This document shows, piece by piece, positions 60,936-64,000 of a DNA stretch of 64,000 bases. The DNA is from Pseudomonadota bacterium (GTDB lineage: Bacteria; Pseudomonadota; Alphaproteobacteria; Rhizobiales; Xanthobacteraceae). Within the stretch, counting starts at the first letter, position 1. Each line of letters starts with the position of its first letter. Location of the stretch: NCBI GenBank assembly GCA_023451825.1, contig JAEXYA010000028.1, forward strand, positions 62,001 through 126,000. Reading direction: 5' to 3'. The notes below the pieces were generated by a model that saw only the letters and a list, made by a program, of their open reading frames with translations, had not been told where the DNA came from and did no database searches. A program made the position numbers and the translations under genes.

Positions 60936-61855
60936 GCTTGCGGGGCCGGGACCGCGTCCGGTGCCACGGCGATCTGCTCGGGCGCGAAGCGCGGCGCGGC
61001 TTCCTGCGCCGGCGCCTTCATCAGCAGGCGGCACAGGCGCGCCAGCGTCGGCTTCAGGTCATGGCGATGCACTACCATGTCCACCATGCCGTGATCGCGC
61101 AGATATTCGGCGCGCTGGAAACCTTCGGGAAGCTTTTCGCGGATGGTCTGTTCGATGACGCGAGCACCGGCAAAACCGATCAGCGCACCGGGCTCGGCGA
61201 TCTGCACATCGCCCAGCATCGCATAGGAGGCCGTGACGCCGCCCGTGGTCGGATTGGTGAGCACGACGATGTAAGGCAGTTTTGCCTCGCGCAGCATCTG
61301 CACGCCCACGGTGGTGCGCGGCAGCTGCATCAGCGACAGAATGCCTTCCTGCATGCGCGCGCCACCGGAAGCGGCAAACACGATGAAGGGCGACTTCTTC
61401 TCGACCGCGAGTTCGAGGCCGCGCACCAGCGCTTCGCCGGCGGCCATGCCGAGCGAGCCGCCCATGAAATCGAAATCCTGCACGGCGACGACCGTGCCCA
61501 TGCCTTCGAGCTTGCCGTAGCCGACCTTCACCGAATCGACCATGCCGGTCTTGGTGCGCGCATCCTTGATGCGGTCGACATACTTCCGCTCGTCGCGGAA
61601 TTTCAGCGGATCGGCGACGACATCGGGCAGGGCCACATCGTACCAGGTCTCGTTGTCGAACACCGATTTCAGGCGCGCGGTGGCGCCCATGCGCATGTGA
61701 TAGTTCGAACCGGGAATGACGAACTGATTGCTCTCGACGTCCTTGTAGAACACGAGTTGGCCGGTATCCGGACATTTGATCCAGAGATTCTCCGGCGTCT
61801 CCCGCCGCAGGATGTTGCGGATTTTCGGACGGACGACATTGGTGAGCCAGTTCAT
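60932..61855 (-). CDS. accD: Acetyl-CoA carboxylase carboxyltransferase subunit beta
   Basis: Protein of 307 residues, beta subunit of the carboxyltransferase in fatty-acid synthesis. The crotonase-like core (FDFMGGSLGMAAGEA, FAASGGARMQEGILSLMQ, LTNPTTGGVTASYAMLGD) is intact. The N-terminal zinc ribbon normally has four Cys as two CxxC pairs; here only the first Cys (IKCPDTGQL) remains, and the second pair reads VIPGSNYH. This form is, as I recall, usual in Rhizobiales. It overlaps folC by four bases, so fatty-acid and folate genes are coupled. Confidence 0.97.
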   Translation of the reverse strand: MNWLTNVVRPKIRNILRRETPENLWIKCPDTGQLVFYKDVESNQFVIPGSNYHMRMGATARLKSVFDNETWYDVALPDVVADPLKFRDERKYVDRIKDARTKTGMVDSVKVGYGKLEGMGTVVAVQDFDFMGGSLGMAAGEALVRGLELAVEKKSPFIVFAASGGARMQEGILSLMQLPRTTVGVQMLREAKLPYIVVLTNPTTGGVTASYAMLGDVQIAEPGALIGFAGARVIEQTIREKLPEGFQRAEYLRDHGMVDMVVHRHDLKPTLARLCRLLMKAPAQEAAPRFAPEQIAVAPDAVPAPQA

Positions 61856-61960
61856 ATCAGTCTCCGCGTCGCGTGGATCGGGCGTCGCTGTTCGTATTCA
61901 TATGGCGGCCCGGGCGAGGCCCGGCAACCGCGGTTCCGCCCCGATACGGGGCAATTCGGC

Positions 61961-62793
61961 TTATTCTGCGGCCTGTTTGGCGCCGCGGACGCCAGTAGCG
62001 AGGGCTGCGGTGAGATCGGCCACGGCAGAAACCGTCTTCGCCGTCGCCTTGCCATCCGCGTCCAGCGAGCCCTTGAGGGCATCGATCAACGCCGTGCCGA
62101 CCACCGCGCCATTGGCATGGCTGGCGATGGCCCTTGCGGCCTCGGGCGTGCGGATGCCGAAGCCGACGCAGACCGGCAGCTTGGTATGGCGCTTGATGCG
62201 CGCGACGGCTTCGCCGACCACCGACGCATCGGCACTGGCCGCACCGGTGATGCCGGTGACGGAGACGTAATAGACGAAGCCCGACGTGTTCGCGAGCACC
62301 GCCGGCAGGCGCTTGTCATCCGTGGTCGGCGTCGCGAGGCGGATGAAATTGATGCCGGCCTTCATCGCCGGGATGCAGAGCTCGTTGTCTTCCTCGGGCG
62401 GCAGATCGACGATGATCAGGCCATCGACGCCGGCTTCCTTCGCATCGGGCAAGAATTTTTCGACGCCGTAGATATAGATCGGATTGTAGTAGCCCATCAG
62501 CACGATCGGCGTCTTGTCATCGGTCTGGCGGAAATCGCGCACCAGCTGCAGCGTCTTGCGCAGCGTCATGCCCGCGTTCAGCGCGCGGAGGCCGGCGGCC
62601 TGGATTGACGGACCGTCGGCCATCGGATCGGTGAAGGGCATGCCGAGTTCGATGATATCGGCACCAGCCTTGGGCAGCGCCTTCACGATCTCCAACGCGG
62701 TCGCGGGATCGGGATCGCCGGCCATCACGAAAGTAACGAAAGCCGAGCGGCCTTCGGCGGCGAGTTCGGCGAAACGGGTATCGATGCGGGTGG

Positions 62794-62797
<4 letters not shown>
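61961..62797 (-). CDS. trpA: Tryptophan synthase alpha chain
   Basis: Protein of 278 residues with GTG start overlapping the trpB stop. The catalytic Glu is in IIELGMPF and Asp in SDPM-like FTDPMADGPSIQAA; IVVDLPPEEDNE and VGFGIRTPEAA (the phosphate-binding loop) follow. It cleaves indole-3-glycerol phosphate and passes indole to TrpB through a tunnel. trpB-trpA overlap gives equal stoichiometry. A gap of 105 bp separates it from accD. Confidence 0.97.

Positions 62798-64000
<1,203 letters not shown>

Overview
This is a gene-dense, GC-rich chromosomal segment of an alphaproteobacterium. Gene content and order fit the order Rhizobiales, family Nitrobacteraceae/Bradyrhizobiaceae (Bradyrhizobium, Rhodopseudomonas, Tardiphaga, Afipia). 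The main pointers are the rimP-nusA-ylxR-infB-rbfA-truB-rpsO-pnp operon, the mutM/ubiE-ubiB-coaBC-dut cluster, and the divL, tsaE-phosphotransferase, nucleotidyltransferase, addB-addA-trxA and folC-accD-trpA-trpB order. The assignment comes from protein recognition and synteny only. I see no prophage, insertion sequence, CRISPR array, rRNA or tRNA.

Layout. 1-5.2 kb: two tandem, closely related TonB-dependent receptors (the first cut by the window edge) separated by a cobalamin riboswitch, followed by a PepSY-family membrane protein. 5.2-16 kb: single genes, including a membrane-tethered TAXI-family binding protein, pterin dehydratase, DUF1232 protein, quinone oxidoreductase, IalB-like protein, rlmN, a PAP2 phosphatase, argG and an alkaline phosphatase. 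16.2-26.7 kb (minus strand): the translation/transcription operon from rimP to pnp, with a promoter and attenuator-like leader before rimP and a long structured hairpin between rpsO and pnp. 27-30 kb: DUF2336 protein and a divergent LysR/aldo-keto reductase pair. 30.3-35.4 kb: a catabolic island with a LacI-type repressor, twin palindromic operators, and intradiol dioxygenase, SDR, MDR, cupin and Bug-type binding-protein genes. 35.5-41.2 kb: moeB-like gene, a secreted protein with a degenerate HtrA-like domain, a vapBC module, a PilZ protein, a methyltransferase and mutM. 41.3-45.6 kb: ubiE-ubiB, then coaBC carrying an N-terminal ribbon-helix-helix domain, then dut. 45.9-58.5 kb: a DivL-type tyrosine 'kinase', a TsaE-AmgK-like fusion, a PilZ protein, murU-like gene, addB, addA and trxA. 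58.7-64 kb (minus strand): metallophosphoesterase, folC, accD, trpA and the 3' part of trpB.

How the genes work together. ubiE-ubiB act in ubiquinone synthesis, coaBC in CoA synthesis and dut in nucleotide hygiene. The AmgK-like domain and MurU homologue would form the MurNAc-to-UDP-MurNAc recycling shortcut. AddAB repairs double-strand breaks. folC-accD-trpA-trpB overlap or sit close together as an anabolic group.

The most interesting signals are: (i) coaBC fused to a FitA/Arc-like antitoxin DNA-binding domain, with a FitA-like palindrome just upstream, suggesting a CoA-synthesis enzyme that represses its own gene; (ii) a secreted protein whose HtrA-like domain has lost all three catalytic residues; (iii) the LacI-controlled aromatic-degradation island; (iv) two structured leaders in the rimP-pnp operon; (v) about 16 palindromic intergenic elements of several families, some supplying stop codons to the genes they abut.
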